This document shows positions 27,817 through 37,045 of a stretch of 64,000 nucleotides of DNA, in pieces; position 1 is the first letter of the stretch; each line of letters begins with the position of its first letter. The position numbers and the translations under genes were made by a program. The notes under the pieces are model-generated. The model searched no databases, was not told where the DNA came from, and saw nothing but the letters and a program-made list of their open reading frames with translations. Source of the DNA: Bacteroidia bacterium (GTDB taxonomy: Bacteria; Bacteroidota; Bacteroidia; Flavobacteriales; Schleiferiaceae). The stretch is taken from assembly GCA_030424545.1 (NCBI GenBank), contig JAUHWL010000014.1, positions 1-64,000 on the forward strand. Reading direction: 5' to 3'.

Positions 27817-28320
27817 TTATTCAAAAGTTAGTAATACGTGATTCTTTTCTACCGCCTGACCCTTCTCTATTAATATCTTTTTTACCGTGGCCGAGTCGGG
27901 AGATTTTAAAACATTTTCCATTTTCATGGCTTCTAATATGAGTAAGGGCGTGCCCTTTTCTACTTGTTGGCCTACTTCAACCATCACATCTAAAACCAAC
28001 CCAGGCATAGGTGCTTTTAGGTTGTTAAGCTTTTGTGTAGTCATGTTAGACATGCCCATTTCATCCAATAGCAAATCAAATTCATCTTGGGCCTTTAGCT
28101 CATAAATTTGCCCATTCACAGAGATTGAAAACTCCTTTGTATCAAAATTAGCCTTGGCAATATGTATGGTATATGATTTATCATTATGCAATAAATGCCA
28201 AGCCTGCCGACTTTGTTTTACAATGTCCACTTCAAATCCTTCGCCATTTACCGTGCCGCTGGTTCCTGTTTTTTCCATTTTCACTTCAAAAGTGCTTTGG
28301 CCGTTGCTAATCTTATACAT
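27817..28320 (-). CDS. Biotin carboxyl carrier (biotinyl-domain) protein
   Basis: The last 75 of 167 residues form a biotinyl/lipoyl domain with APMPGLV at its start and the biotinylation motif EAMKMEN, the modified Lys being residue 133. The N-terminal half (1-90) is a beta-rich region like that of the stand-alone carrier subunits of propionyl-CoA, methylcrotonyl-CoA or methylmalonyl-CoA carboxylases/decarboxylases. No biotin carboxylase or carboxyltransferase gene is in the window, so the partner is encoded elsewhere. It is divergent from the M1 peptidase gene with only 32 bases between them. Confidence 0.88.
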   Translation of the reverse strand: MYKISNGQSTFEVKMEKTGTSGTVNGEGFEVDIVKQSRQAWHLLHNDKSYTIHIAKANFDTKEFSISVNGQIYELKAQDEFDLLLDEMGMSNMTTQKLNNLKAPMPGLVLDVMVEVGQQVEKGTPLLILEAMKMENVLKSPDSATVKKILIEKGQAVEKNHVLLTFE

Positions 28321-28339
28321 GATTTATTTGTTATTTCGC

Positions 28340-28347
28340 CAAAATTA
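28340..28347 (-). promoter_or_regulatory. -7 box for the biotin-carrier gene
   Basis: The minus strand reads TAATTTTG, an exact TAnnTTTG element, 19 bases from the ATG at 28320. It sits in the 32-base gap shared with the divergent peptidase gene, so the two promoters must overlap. Confidence 0.5.
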
Positions 28348-28352
28348 GCAAT

Positions 28353-30878
28353 ATGGTTGTGGGTAACAGAAATCTGCTCTTAAGTTTTTTATTTTTTTTA
28401 CAATTATATGCGTTTGCACAACAGCAAATTACTTTGCCAGATGTCGTTATTCTTGGAGACAGCATTAAGAGTGCTCCGCAATATAGTGGTACAACAGCGC
28501 AACCCGTGCAATTGTTGCACATGGAACTAGAGATTTTTCCACGTTGGGAAAATCATTCTGTAGAAGGAAAAGCGCACGTTTATGCCAAGCCAACATTTAA
28601 CCCTATTGATACGCTAGAGTTAAACGCACAGAAGTTTGATTTGCACAAAGTTGCCGTTGTTGTTGGGGGTAGTAAAGAAAATGCCGCTTATACTTATAAC
28701 CAACAAATACTAAAAATTGCACTGCCCAAAACATATACAAAAGAAGATGTTGTGCATGTGTATATAGATTATACGGCAAACCCAGACTCTATAAAGAATT
28801 CAGGAGGTACAGCTGTAACTGATGATAAAGGTTTTTATTTTATAGACGACACAGAAGAGTTTGAAAAACACTTTTGGACACAAGGTGAAACCGAGAGCAA
28901 CTCGGCTTGGTTTCCAACCATAGACAAACCCAACCAGCGTTTTACCCACAAGATTGGCATTACCCTAGATACGGCTTGGAAAAGCTTAAGTAATGGCGAG
29001 CTTGAGTTTAGAACCTTAAACAATGATGGCACCAAAACAGATTATTGGGTGATGGACCAACCTCATGCCCCGTACTTGGTTATGGTGGCCGGAGGTAATT
29101 TTGACACCATTGGTTCGCGTTGGAAAAACATCCCCTTGCATTATTATGTAGAGCCAAAATGGGCACACATGGCGCCCGAGTTTTTTAAACACACACCCGA
29201 AATGCTAACCTTTTTTAGCACTACCCTCGGGGTAGATTATCCGTGGCAAAAGTATGACCAGATTGTTGTGCGCGACTATGTTAGTGGCGCCATGGAAAAC
29301 ACAACCGCCAGCGTGTTTGCCGAAAGTATGTACAAAAACTACCGCTCTTTAGCAGACGGAACAAAAGAAAGCACCATTGCCCATGAAATTATGCATCAAT
29401 GGTTTGGCGATTATGTAACCTGTAAAACGTGGGGAGACGCAACCCTAAATGAAGGGTTTGCCAGCTTTGCCGAATACATGTGGGAAGCGTATAAATATGG
29501 AACAGACGAAGGCGAGCTCTTTTTACAAACCGAACTAAAAGGCTATTTAAGAACCTATAGAAATAAAGGGCCGTTGCCATTAATACGCAACGAATACGAA
29601 AGCCCAGACCATATGTTTGATGGCTATTCATACAACAAAGGTGGGCTAACTTTATACATGCTTAAAACCATTGTTGGTGATGATGCATTTTATGCCTCGC
29701 TTAAAAAATACTTAACAACAAATGCATATTCGGCCGTAGAAATATATGATTTACGCAAAGCCTTTGAAGAAACAACAGGACAAGATTTACGCTGGTTTTT
29801 TAATCAATGGTTCTTGCAGCCCGGGCACCCTAACTTAAAAGTAAAAACTGGTTTTGATAGAGACAAAGGAGTAGCCACCCTGCGTGTAGAACAAGTGCAA
29901 AACACCAACGAACAGCCCATTTTTACCTTGCCCGTAGCGGTGGATGTTTACACCCAACTTGGCGTAAAACGTCATTTTATTACCATAACCAAACAAAAGC
30001 AAAACTTTGAGTTTCCGGTTTTGTCTCAGCCCTATTTAACAAAATTCGATGCCCAAAATTATTTGATTGCCGAAGTAGAAATAGAGCAAACCGATGCGAA
30101 TTGGTTAAGCCAACTCGGAAAATCTAAAAGTGCAGTAGACCGTGGTCTTGCCATAGATTACCTTATAAAAAATTCCAACAAAAATTTACTATCTACCGTA
30201 GCGGGCATTGCTATGGATGACAAGTTTTGGAACAACCAAATAAAGGGGTTACAAACCGCAGAACTTTGGGATGACGTTGGTAAGAAAAAATTAAAATCTA
30301 CCGTTAAGGGATTATTAAACAGCACAAACAACCGCGTGCGTGCCAAAGCAATTTCCGTTTGGGCTAACGTGTACAAAGAAAAAGATACCAAGCTTTATAA
30401 AGAAAATCTAGATTTCATTTCAACCCAAGTTAACAAAGCCGCGTTTGATGCTTTGGCCTTTAGCGATGCAAAATCTGCACTCAAGATAGCTCAAGACAGT
30501 TTGCAAAGCGAAAACACCGCATGGTTAAACATGAGCGCATCCGTAATTGCGCAAGAAGGCTCTATTGCCGAAATAGAAGCAGCAGCCGAACTCATAAAAA
30601 CGAAATCGGTTTCGTTGCGATTTAGGTTTTATATTGATTTGGTAAACAGCCTTGATAGATCTGTAGATGTTGGAAAAAAATGTGCCGATATATTAACCAT
30701 TGCGGCCATAGAAGACGAGAACAACGGCATACGTTATTACATACCCAAATTAATGGCCGAGAAGCAAGCCATTATGGATGAAGAACTCAAAATAATTACT
30801 CCTGCGCAAGCCAAAATAAACAAAGAAATGATTGACTACATCAAGCAAAAAATAACACAACTAGAAAGCAAAAAATAG
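28353..30878 (+). CDS. M1-family zinc aminopeptidase
   Basis: The 841-residue protein has a signal peptide (to about residue 23, ending FAQ). The M1 domain order is intact: substrate-binding GAMEN at about 314-318, zinc site HEIMH (His344, Glu345, His348) with the third ligand Glu367 in LNEGFASF (HExxHx18E), and a downstream Tyr in DGYSYNKGG. A HEAT-like C-terminal region (about 570-841) follows. M1 enzymes remove N-terminal residues from peptides; this exported form probably acts in the periplasm or outside the cell. It is monocistronic and divergent from the biotin-carrier gene. Confidence 0.93.
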   Translation: MVVGNRNLLLSFLFFLQLYAFAQQQITLPDVVILGDSIKSAPQYSGTTAQPVQLLHMELEIFPRWENHSVEGKAHVYAKPTFNPIDTLELNAQKFDLHKVAVVVGGSKENAAYTYNQQILKIALPKTYTKEDVVHVYIDYTANPDSIKNSGGTAVTDDKGFYFIDDTEEFEKHFWTQGETESNSAWFPTIDKPNQRFTHKIGITLDTAWKSLSNGELEFRTLNNDGTKTDYWVMDQPHAPYLVMVAGGNFDTIGSRWKNIPLHYYVEPKWAHMAPEFFKHTPEMLTFFSTTLGVDYPWQKYDQIVVRDYVSGAMENTTASVFAESMYKNYRSLADGTKESTIAHEIMHQWFGDYVTCKTWGDATLNEGFASFAEYMWEAYKYGTDEGELFLQTELKGYLRTYRNKGPLPLIRNEYESPDHMFDGYSYNKGGLTLYMLKTIVGDDAFYASLKKYLTTNAYSAVEIYDLRKAFEETTGQDLRWFFNQWFLQPGHPNLKVKTGFDRDKGVATLRVEQVQNTNEQPIFTLPVAVDVYTQLGVKRHFITITKQKQNFEFPVLSQPYLTKFDAQNYLIAEVEIEQTDANWLSQLGKSKSAVDRGLAIDYLIKNSNKNLLSTVAGIAMDDKFWNNQIKGLQTAELWDDVGKKKLKSTVKGLLNSTNNRVRAKAISVWANVYKEKDTKLYKENLDFISTQVNKAAFDALAFSDAKSALKIAQDSLQSENTAWLNMSASVIAQEGSIAEIEAAAELIKTKSVSLRFRFYIDLVNSLDRSVDVGKKCADILTIAAIEDENNGIRYYIPKLMAEKQAIMDEELKIITPAQAKINKEMIDYIKQKITQLESKK

Positions 30879-30938
30879 TTTTCACACAACTTTAACCCAA
30901 CGCTAAACATTGCCTTTTTCTGCTGTGTTTGAATAGGC

Positions 30939-30946
30939 TAAATTTG
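30939..30946 (+). promoter_or_regulatory. -7 box for rseP
   Basis: TAAATTTG followed by CGCCCCTT, the same extended element as at gltX and tetR. It lies 28 bases before the rseP ATG. Confidence 0.6.
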
Positions 30947-30974
30947 CGCCCCTTAAATAGACAAGAAAGAGATT

Positions 30975-32303
30975 ATGTGGATTAAACTTGCCCAACTTTT
31001 ACTAGGATTATCAATCTTAATTATTCTGCACGAAGCAGGACACTTTATACCTGCCAAGCTTTTTAAAACGAGGGTAGAAAAGTTCTATTTGTTTTTTGAT
31101 GCATGGGGCAAAAAACTATTTAGCTATAAATTTAGAGGTACAGAATATGGTATTGGCTGGCTACCCCTTGGTGGTTATGTAAAAATTTCGGGTATGGTTG
31201 ACGAAAGCATGGACAAAGATGCCATGAAAGAAGAACCAAAACCTTGGGAATTTAGAAGCAAACCAGCGTGGCAACGTTTAATCATATTAACAGGTGGTGT
31301 AATTGTAAATTTTGTGTTGGGTTACCTTATCTATGTTTTTGTATTGCTGGGCTATGGTGAGGATTTTTTGGCCAACAAAGAATTAAAATACGGCATCTGG
31401 ACAAATGAAGCTGGACAAATGATGGGCCTACAGAATGGCGATAAAATTGTAAGTGTTAACGGCAAAGAAATTGTAAACTATCGCGAAACCGCCTTAGAAA
31501 TTACTCTGGGCCAAGACGGAACCATTGTGGTAGACAGAAATGGCGAAATGGTTACCCTTAACATTACGGAAGAAGCAATTACCAAATTGGTAGAAACACG
31601 TGGCTATGCCTCTATTGTTGCACCTAGAATGCCATACATTATTCAAGGTTTTTCAGACACATCTGCGGCTAAAGATGCAGGGCTTTTACCCGAAGATAGC
31701 TTGGTTGCTTTTAACGGTCATCCTATGTCGTTTTTTGATCAGTATAAAGACTCTATACATACCTATGCCGGACAAGAAGTTACGTTAACAGCCGTTAGAA
31801 ATGGCCTGTCCAAAAATTTTACGGTGCGTGTTTCTAATCAAGGTTTAATAGGTGCTATGTTGGTACCTAACTTAGACCGCTTTTACAACCTAAGCCACAA
31901 AGAATACACATTTGGCGAGGCCATGGTTGGTGCGCTACACTCTACGTGGGATAAACTTAGCGGCTATGTGCGCCAATTTAAATTGCTCTTTAACACTAAC
32001 ACCGGTGCGTACAAAGAAGTGGGTGGTTTTTACACCATTCTACAACAATATCCAGATACGTGGGATTGGCAACGCTTTTGGGAGTTTACAGCGTTCTTGA
32101 GTTTGATGCTTGGGTTTTTAAACATCCTCCCAATACCAGCGCTAGATGGTGGCCATGTTATGTTTGTTTTGGTAGAAATGATTACCGGTCGCCAACCCAG
32201 CACAAAGTTTTTAGAGTACGCCCAAATGGTTGGATTCTTCTTGCTGCTTGCGCTGCTTGTATTTGCCAACGGGCAAGATTTAATTCGCGCGTTTAGCGAA
32301 TAA
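30975..32303 (+). CDS. rseP: Site-2 zinc metalloprotease RseP
   Basis: RseP is the inner-membrane protease that cuts transmembrane anti-sigma factors and leftover signal peptides. The 442 residues show the zinc motif HEAGH (His19-His23) in the first helix, two central PDZ-like domains (about 120-325), and the LDG motif NILPIPALDGGH carrying the third zinc ligand Asp391. The last helix is near the C-terminus. The architecture is the normal one for the RseP/MMP family. It has its own promoter and a terminator. No anti-sigma or ECF sigma gene is in the window. Confidence 0.95.
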   Translation: MWIKLAQLLLGLSILIILHEAGHFIPAKLFKTRVEKFYLFFDAWGKKLFSYKFRGTEYGIGWLPLGGYVKISGMVDESMDKDAMKEEPKPWEFRSKPAWQRLIILTGGVIVNFVLGYLIYVFVLLGYGEDFLANKELKYGIWTNEAGQMMGLQNGDKIVSVNGKEIVNYRETALEITLGQDGTIVVDRNGEMVTLNITEEAITKLVETRGYASIVAPRMPYIIQGFSDTSAAKDAGLLPEDSLVAFNGHPMSFFDQYKDSIHTYAGQEVTLTAVRNGLSKNFTVRVSNQGLIGAMLVPNLDRFYNLSHKEYTFGEAMVGALHSTWDKLSGYVRQFKLLFNTNTGAYKEVGGFYTILQQYPDTWDWQRFWEFTAFLSLMLGFLNILPIPALDGGHVMFVLVEMITGRQPSTKFLEYAQMVGFFLLLALLVFANGQDLIRAFSE

Positions 32304-32327
32304 GAGAAAATAATGATAAAATAGTAC

Positions 32328-32358
32328 AAAGCCCGATGCGAAAGTTTCGGGCTTTTTT
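32328..32358. terminator. Terminator after rseP
   Basis: Arms AAAGCCCGA (32328-32336) and TCGGGCTTT (32347-32355), then a T run. It also lies at the 3' end of the convergent peroxiredoxin-like gene. Confidence 0.85.
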
Positions 32359-33208
32359 AAGCGGTAGTATTGCAAAATCTTTGCAGCTCTTCTATAATTT
32401 GCTCGGTTGGCATGCGATCGCGATAATTATCTGTCACATCAAAAAAGCGCACAATGCCTTTTTTATCGGTGATGATGATGGCGGGATAAAGCACTTCTGT
32501 TTTGTAGTTTAATACTGTTAATCCCCACGGCAAACCAGCATCATCTTGCAAGCCCAGATTTTTTGAAAATGTACTGTTGGTATCTATAACAAAGTTTACG
32601 TCTACACCCAATTTATTGGCCAAGCTTTGTGTATGTATTTCATTCTGATTACTAACAAAGTTTATACTGTAACCCAATTCTGTAATCTGGTTGTATTGCC
32701 CAGCAACTTCTTCTACCTGGGCCACACAAAACGGGCACCAATTGCCGCGGAAGAAAATCCATACGCTTGGTTTTTCAAGTAACGTTGATGCTGAAACTAC
32801 ATCGCCATTAAGCAACACATTTCCTTTGGTTTTTAATTCTTTATCTACCAGAATATTAATGTCTCGCTCACCATAGACCGAATACCAGTTTAGGTATTTC
32901 TGCCACATAACCAAGTTTAGCGCGGCATACAATCCGGCAAAATATTGCACCGGTATAGGATTTTGATACAAACTGAACATTACAACAATTAGCCCTACAT
33001 AAACACCAAAACCATAATAGCTAGTTTTTGCAATGTTGTTAGATGATTTGCCAAACGTATAAATACCTAGAAAATAGAGCAGCCCAGAAACGGAACCTAT
33101 TAAAGCACCCAAATAGGCTAATGAAAAATGCGCCAAAACAAGGTAGCTCCACAAGAAAAAACCAAAGGCTATAAACCCTACAAATGCGCTAATAAAAATC
33201 CTTTTCAC
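32357..33208 (-). CDS. Membrane-anchored peroxiredoxin-like protein
   Basis: The protein has 283 residues from GTG 33208; an upstream GTG at 33241 would overlap the preceding gene by 37 bases, while GTG 33208 gives a tidy GTGA overlap. The N-terminal third holds about four hydrophobic helices (about 3-22, 28-47, 57-75, 80-98). The rest is a thioredoxin-fold AhpC/TSA-like domain (about 115-283) with the redox motif RGNWCPFC (CxxC), then VSNQNEIHTQSLANKLG and a VIDTN strand. It probably reduces peroxides or disulfides with its catalytic domain on one face of the membrane; orientation is not clear. Confidence 0.75.
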   Translation of the reverse strand: MKRIFISAFVGFIAFGFFLWSYLVLAHFSLAYLGALIGSVSGLLYFLGIYTFGKSSNNIAKTSYYGFGVYVGLIVVMFSLYQNPIPVQYFAGLYAALNLVMWQKYLNWYSVYGERDINILVDKELKTKGNVLLNGDVVSASTLLEKPSVWIFFRGNWCPFCVAQVEEVAGQYNQITELGYSINFVSNQNEIHTQSLANKLGVDVNFVIDTNSTFSKNLGLQDDAGLPWGLTVLNYKTEVLYPAIIITDKKGIVRFFDVTDNYRDRMPTEQIIEELQRFCNTTA

Positions 33209-33393
33209 TCTTTTTCTATTTCGCAATTTGCACTGGTACACTTTTTATTTAAAAAAATCTGGATGAGCAATACCATGCCGGCAATGCCAAACAAAACCGA
33301 CTGAGAATGCAATGCCTCGCCCAGAAGTGAAATGCCTATAACAAGGCGTATAATGTTTAAGGTTGTAATTCTGTTTTTAATCTCCAGTAGCAT
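33205..33393 (-). CDS. Small membrane protein coupled to the peroxiredoxin-like gene
   Basis: The 62-residue protein has an Arg/Lys-bearing N-terminus, two short hydrophobic segments (about 14-28 and 30-48) and a C-terminal tail with two Cys residues, KKCTSANCEIEKE. Its stop overlaps the next start as GTGA, which strongly suggests a real coupled gene. The layout (two helices, then a Cys-containing tail) resembles small Bacteroidota proteins near redox genes that I recall only vaguely, so no function is assigned. The two cysteines could be redox partners of the CxxC in the neighbour. Confidence 0.65.
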   Translation of the reverse strand: MLLEIKNRITTLNIIRLVIGISLLGEALHSQSVLFGIAGMVLLIQIFLNKKCTSANCEIEKE

Positions 33394-33459
33394 GCCGCGA
33401 AAGTAAGCACTCTGATTGAGGTATTTTTTGCGTTTAGTTATATCGCGTAGTTGAGCTCT

Positions 33460-33610
33460 ATATTTCCCCTCTTGAGAGGGGCTAGGGGTGTGTTATCTCG
33501 CAAAGTGCAGAAAAAAAAAACGCGAAGTTGTGCAAAGTTATTTCAGCTACAACTCCCCTCTTAGCTTGCCTTTGAAATGACGGGGTGTGGGCTAACGGTC
33601 TGTTATCACA
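33460..33610. repeat. Cluster of short intergenic repeat remnants
   Basis: This gene-free stretch holds CCCCTCTTGAGAGGGG (33466-33481, 7-bp arms) followed by GGGGTGTG and TGTTATC; a second, diverged copy (CTCCCCTCTTAG, CGGGGTGTG, TGTTATC) is at about 33552-33608. Between them lies a segment with CGCAAAGTGC, a 10-A run, CGCGAAGTTG and TGCAAAGTT. It looks like decayed copies of dispersed intergenic repeats of the kind seen in many Bacteroidota genomes. Confidence 0.55.
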
Positions 33611-33658
33611 CCTAATAAATTTAAAATCTCTCTAATTGATTGGAAAGAAAAAATACAC

Positions 33659-34000
33659 TTACCCAAAAAACTTAGTCTTCTTGTATCCGCGAAAAAAGTA
33701 ATCTGGTGATTCTTGTAAAATGGAAATAACATATCTGGCCATAAAGACCAGAAAAATCATTATTAGAACAGAAATTATAATTTGCTTAAAAACTCTTTTT
33801 CTACGCTCTGTTTTGTAGTACACCAGTTTTTCGCGAATGCGTTTTTGGTCTGCCACAGATGGGTTTTTAATTATGCGATTCTCAATACTTAATTTATATC
33901 GAGGTGCTTCTCTGTGAAAATTTTTACGCAACGAGGGTCTAGTCCGTCTGTTAGTACGAAGACTATCAATCATTGCCTGTACGCTACCGCCAAAACCCAT
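33659..34000 (-). CDS. Small basic membrane protein of unknown function
   Basis: The 113-residue protein starts MGFGGSVQAM and has a strongly basic first 70 residues rich in Arg, Lys and Asn, one hydrophobic helix (about 72-90; IIISVLIMIFLVFMARYVIS) and a short tail ending in KKTKFFG. I recognise no family, but the start, composition and flanking gaps look like a genuine gene, and similar small proteins are common in Flavobacteriales. The basic part is probably cytoplasmic. It is flanked on both sides by repeat-like non-coding DNA. Confidence 0.55.
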   Translation of the reverse strand: MGFGGSVQAMIDSLRTNRRTRPSLRKNFHREAPRYKLSIENRIIKNPSVADQKRIREKLVYYKTERRKRVFKQIIISVLIMIFLVFMARYVISILQESPDYFFRGYKKTKFFG

Positions 34001-34049
34001 TTTAATTTAATAAAAGTTGTTTTGCTAAGAAAGAAAATTTCTTGTTAGG

Positions 34050-34136
34050 CGGAGATGTTTCACAGAGGCACGCAGATAAAAACGCAGAGATTCTCAGAGA
34101 AAAATGATTTTACACCCCCCATTGGAGGTTGGAGGG
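34050..34136. repeat. Second intergenic repeat remnant (next to rpoN)
   Basis: The stretch contains TTTCACAGAGGCACGCAGAT, then AAAACGCAGAGATTCTCAGAG, built on recurring CAGAG/GCAGA words, followed by CCCCCCATTGGAGG and TTGGAGGGC, which resemble the GC-rich part of the 33.5-kb cluster. It runs to the rpoN stop codon. Confidence 0.5.
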
Positions 34137-35597
34137 CTACAACTCCTTACGCAACCTTGCTACAGGCAAACCAAGTTGCTCGCGGTATTTGGCAACGGTT
34201 CTGCGGGCAATGGGGTAGCCTTTTTCTTTTAGCAATTCGGCCAAATGTTGGTCGGTTAGTGGTTTGCGTTTTTCTTCATCGCCAATAGCCATTTCTAAAA
34301 TTTTCTTAATCTCTTTGGTGCTCACTTCTTCGCCATCGCTGTTAAGCATAGATTCTGAAAAGAATGTTTTTAACAGCTTTGTGCCATAGGGTGTTTGCAC
34401 ATATTTATTGCTGGTAACACGTGATATTGTTGAAATATCAAGATCTACTTCTTCGGCAATATCTTTTAAAATCATGGGGCGTAAGTCCCGCTCATCGCCA
34501 CTTAAAAAATAGGCTTCTTGGTACTTCATGATGCTGCCCATGGTTAGCAAAAGCGTTTGTTGGCGCTGCATAATAGCATCTATAAACCATCGTGCATTAT
34601 CTATTTTTTGCTTGATGAAACGCACCGCCTCTTTTTCGCTTTTAGTAGCCTTGTCTTTGGCTGCTTTTTGGTGCTCCAGCATTTCTCTATAATCTCTGCT
34701 GATGCGCAGTTCTGGGGCATTTCTGCTGTTTAGGCGCATTTCTAATTCTCCATCATTTATGGTGATGAAAAAATCTGGAATTACATTTTGCGCCCCTCTG
34801 CTACCTCCGCCAGATACATTGCCAGGCTTCGGGTTTAATTTTAATATTTCTTCTTGGGCTGCCTTTAGTTCTTCTTCGCTAATGTTTAAAGATTCCATCA
34901 TCTTTTTATAATGCTTTTTAATAAAGGCATCATAATATTTGGTGAGGATTTTTTGCGCAAGTTCTACATTGGGACTTTGTGGTTTACGCTTAAGTTGCAG
35001 GAGCAAGCACTCTTGTAAGTTACGTGCTCCTATGCCGGGCGGATCTAACTCTTGCACAATGCTAAGCACTTTTTCTACTTCTTCTTCGGTAACGTAAATA
35101 CTTCTATTAAACGCTAAATCGTCTACAATATCGCGCACTTCGCGTTCTAGCAAGCCGTCATCGCCAATGCTACCAATTACGTAATAGGCAATGTCTAATT
35201 CTTGCTCTGTTAAATCTCGCATACCAATTTGGGTCTGCAATCTTTCTATAAAACTATCTTGAAACGCAATGGGAATGGTGCGTTCTTCATCGTCTGATGA
35301 GTAGTTGTTTGCGTGGGTTTTGTATGCCGGAACCTCATCATCACTGAGGTACTCATCCCAGTTTACATCGTCTAAATTATCGCTATCAGCATTGTCTTGA
35401 TCGTCTTGATCCCACTCGTCTTGTTCTTTTTCTTCGTTTTCAGACCCCTCTTCTATGGCTGGGTTTTCTTGTATTTCTTGCTCAATGCGCTCTTCTAATT
35501 CTTGTGTAGGAATTTGAATTAGCTTCATAAGCTGAATTTGCTGGGGAGACAGTTTTTGGTCCAGCTTCAGTTTTTGTATTTGACGCATTGCAGCCAT
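34137..35597 (-). CDS. rpoN: RNA polymerase sigma-54 factor
   Basis: Sigma-54 directs RNA polymerase to -24/-12 promoters and needs an AAA+ activator. The 486 residues show the glutamine-rich region I (LDQKLSPQQIQLMKLIQIP), a long acidic region II (about 45-105, many Asp/Glu), a core-binding and helix-turn-helix region (ISTISRVTSNKYVQTPYG), and the RpoN box ARRTVAKYRE at about 464-473. The length is normal. It starts 14 bases after asnS and is probably co-transcribed with it. No sigma-54 activator is in the window. Confidence 0.97.
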   Translation of the reverse strand: MAAMRQIQKLKLDQKLSPQQIQLMKLIQIPTQELEERIEQEIQENPAIEEGSENEEKEQDEWDQDDQDNADSDNLDDVNWDEYLSDDEVPAYKTHANNYSSDDEERTIPIAFQDSFIERLQTQIGMRDLTEQELDIAYYVIGSIGDDGLLEREVRDIVDDLAFNRSIYVTEEEVEKVLSIVQELDPPGIGARNLQECLLLQLKRKPQSPNVELAQKILTKYYDAFIKKHYKKMMESLNISEEELKAAQEEILKLNPKPGNVSGGGSRGAQNVIPDFFITINDGELEMRLNSRNAPELRISRDYREMLEHQKAAKDKATKSEKEAVRFIKQKIDNARWFIDAIMQRQQTLLLTMGSIMKYQEAYFLSGDERDLRPMILKDIAEEVDLDISTISRVTSNKYVQTPYGTKLLKTFFSESMLNSDGEEVSTKEIKKILEMAIGDEEKRKPLTDQHLAELLKEKGYPIARRTVAKYREQLGLPVARLRKEL

Positions 35598-35611
35598 TGA
35601 GAAGGTTTTTT

Positions 35612-37045
35612 TTAAAATTCTGCTTTACCTGGAGTTCTTGGGAAAGGTATAACATCTCTAATATTTCCCATTCCAGTCACAAATTGTACCAAACGCTCAA
35701 ACCCGAGACCAAAACCGCTATGTACGCATGTTCCAAATTGTCTGGTTTCTAAATACCACCAAAGTTCTTCTTCGGCAATATCAAATTCTTTCATTTTTCT
35801 TTTTAGTACATCATGTCTTTCTTCGCGCTGGCTGCCGCCAATTATTTCGCCAATGCCTGGGAAGAGAACGTCCATAGCGCGTACTGTTTTGCCATCATCA
35901 TTTAGGCGCATATAAAATGCCTTGATATTTGCCGGGTAATCAAACAATATTACGGGGCTTTTAAAATGTTTTTCTACAAGAAAGCGTTCGTGCTCGCTTT
36001 GTAAATCTGTTCCCCAACCTTCAATCGGATATTTAAATTTTTTCTTTTTGTTGGGTGTGCTGTTTTTTAAGATATCAATAGCTTCAGTATAGCTTAAGCG
36101 CACAAAGTTGTTGTTTATTACAAAATTTAATTGCTCCAACAATCCTCTTTCGCTACGTTGTTGCTGCGGCTTGGCTTTTTCTTCGTCTGCAAAACGCTTG
36201 TCTAGAAACTCTAAATCATCGGCACAATGCTTAATGGCGTAGTTAATTACATATTTCAGAAAATCTTCAGACAGCATCATGTTGTCATCTAAATCATTAA
36301 ATGCAACTTCGGGTTCAATCATCCAAAACTCGGCCAAATGCCTGCTTGTGTTGCTATTTTCTGCCCTAAATGTTGGGCCAAATGTGTACACTTTGCTCAG
36401 TGCCAACGCCCCTAGTTCTGCCTCTAATTGGCCCGATACGGTAAGGTTGGTTTCTTTTTCAAAAAAATCTTCCTTAAAGTTTACCGTTCCGTCTTCGTTT
36501 TTTGGCGGATTGGCAGCATCTAATGCTGTAACGCGAAACATTTCACCGGCTCCTTCGGCATCGCTACCCGTAATAATTGGGGTATGCATGTAGTAAAAAC
36601 CGTTGTCGTTAAAATATTTATGTACGGCAAATGCCAAGGCATGCCTAACGCGCAATATTGCACTAAAGGTGCTAGTGCGGGGGCGTAAATGTGCGTTCTC
36701 TCTTAAAAACTCTAACGAGTGTTTTTTAGGTTGAAATGGATATTTTTCTGGATCGCTATCGCCAAGAATCTGCAAGGCGCTTACGTTTATTTCTACACTT
36801 TGTCCTTTGCCTAAACTAGTGGCTAAATCGCCAATAACTTCTATACAAGCTCCTGTTGTTATTCGTTTTAACAACTCAGGATCTGTTTGCTCAAAATTAA
36901 CTACTGCTTGAATATTGTGTATTGTGGTACCATCATTTATGGCAATAAATCTGTTGCTTCTAAATGTTCTCACCCATCCGCGCACACGAACTTCTAAACC
37001 AACTGCTGTTTGTGTTAAAGCTTGATTTACTGAAATGGTTATCAT
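35612..37045 (-). CDS. asnS: Asparaginyl-tRNA synthetase
   Basis: AsnRS charges tRNA-Asn directly. The 477 residues have an N-terminal OB-fold anticodon domain (about 15-110; [19 protein letters not shown]), the class IIb motif 2 region with [25 protein letters not shown], and motif 3 [18 protein letters not shown] near the end. The [11 protein letters not shown] form and the insertion around residues 190-215 favour AsnRS over AspRS. The gene is divergent from the efflux operon; rpoN follows 14 bases downstream. Confidence 0.96.
   Translation of the reverse strand: MITISVNQALTQTAVGLEVRVRGWVRTFRSNRFIAINDGTTIHNIQAVVNFEQTDPELLKRITTGACIEVIGDLATSLGKGQSVEINVSALQILGDSDPEKYPFQPKKHSLEFLRENAHLRPRTSTFSAILRVRHALAFAVHKYFNDNGFYYMHTPIITGSDAEGAGEMFRVTALDAANPPKNEDGTVNFKEDFFEKETNLTVSGQLEAELGALALSKVYTFGPTFRAENSNTSRHLAEFWMIEPEVAFNDLDDNMMLSEDFLKYVINYAIKHCADDLEFLDKRFADEEKAKPQQQRSERGLLEQLNFVINNNFVRLSYTEAIDILKNSTPNKKKKFKYPIEGWGTDLQSEHERFLVEKHFKSPVILFDYPANIKAFYMRLNDDGKTVRAMDVLFPGIGEIIGGSQREERHDVLKRKMKEFDIAEEELWWYLETRQFGTCVHSGFGLGFERLVQFVTGMGNIRDVIPFPRTPGKAEF

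Noticed and set aside
33421-34136. Insertion sequence or CRISPR array in the repeat zone
   Set aside because: No transposase, terminal inverted repeats or regularly spaced direct repeats are present, only diverged short words.
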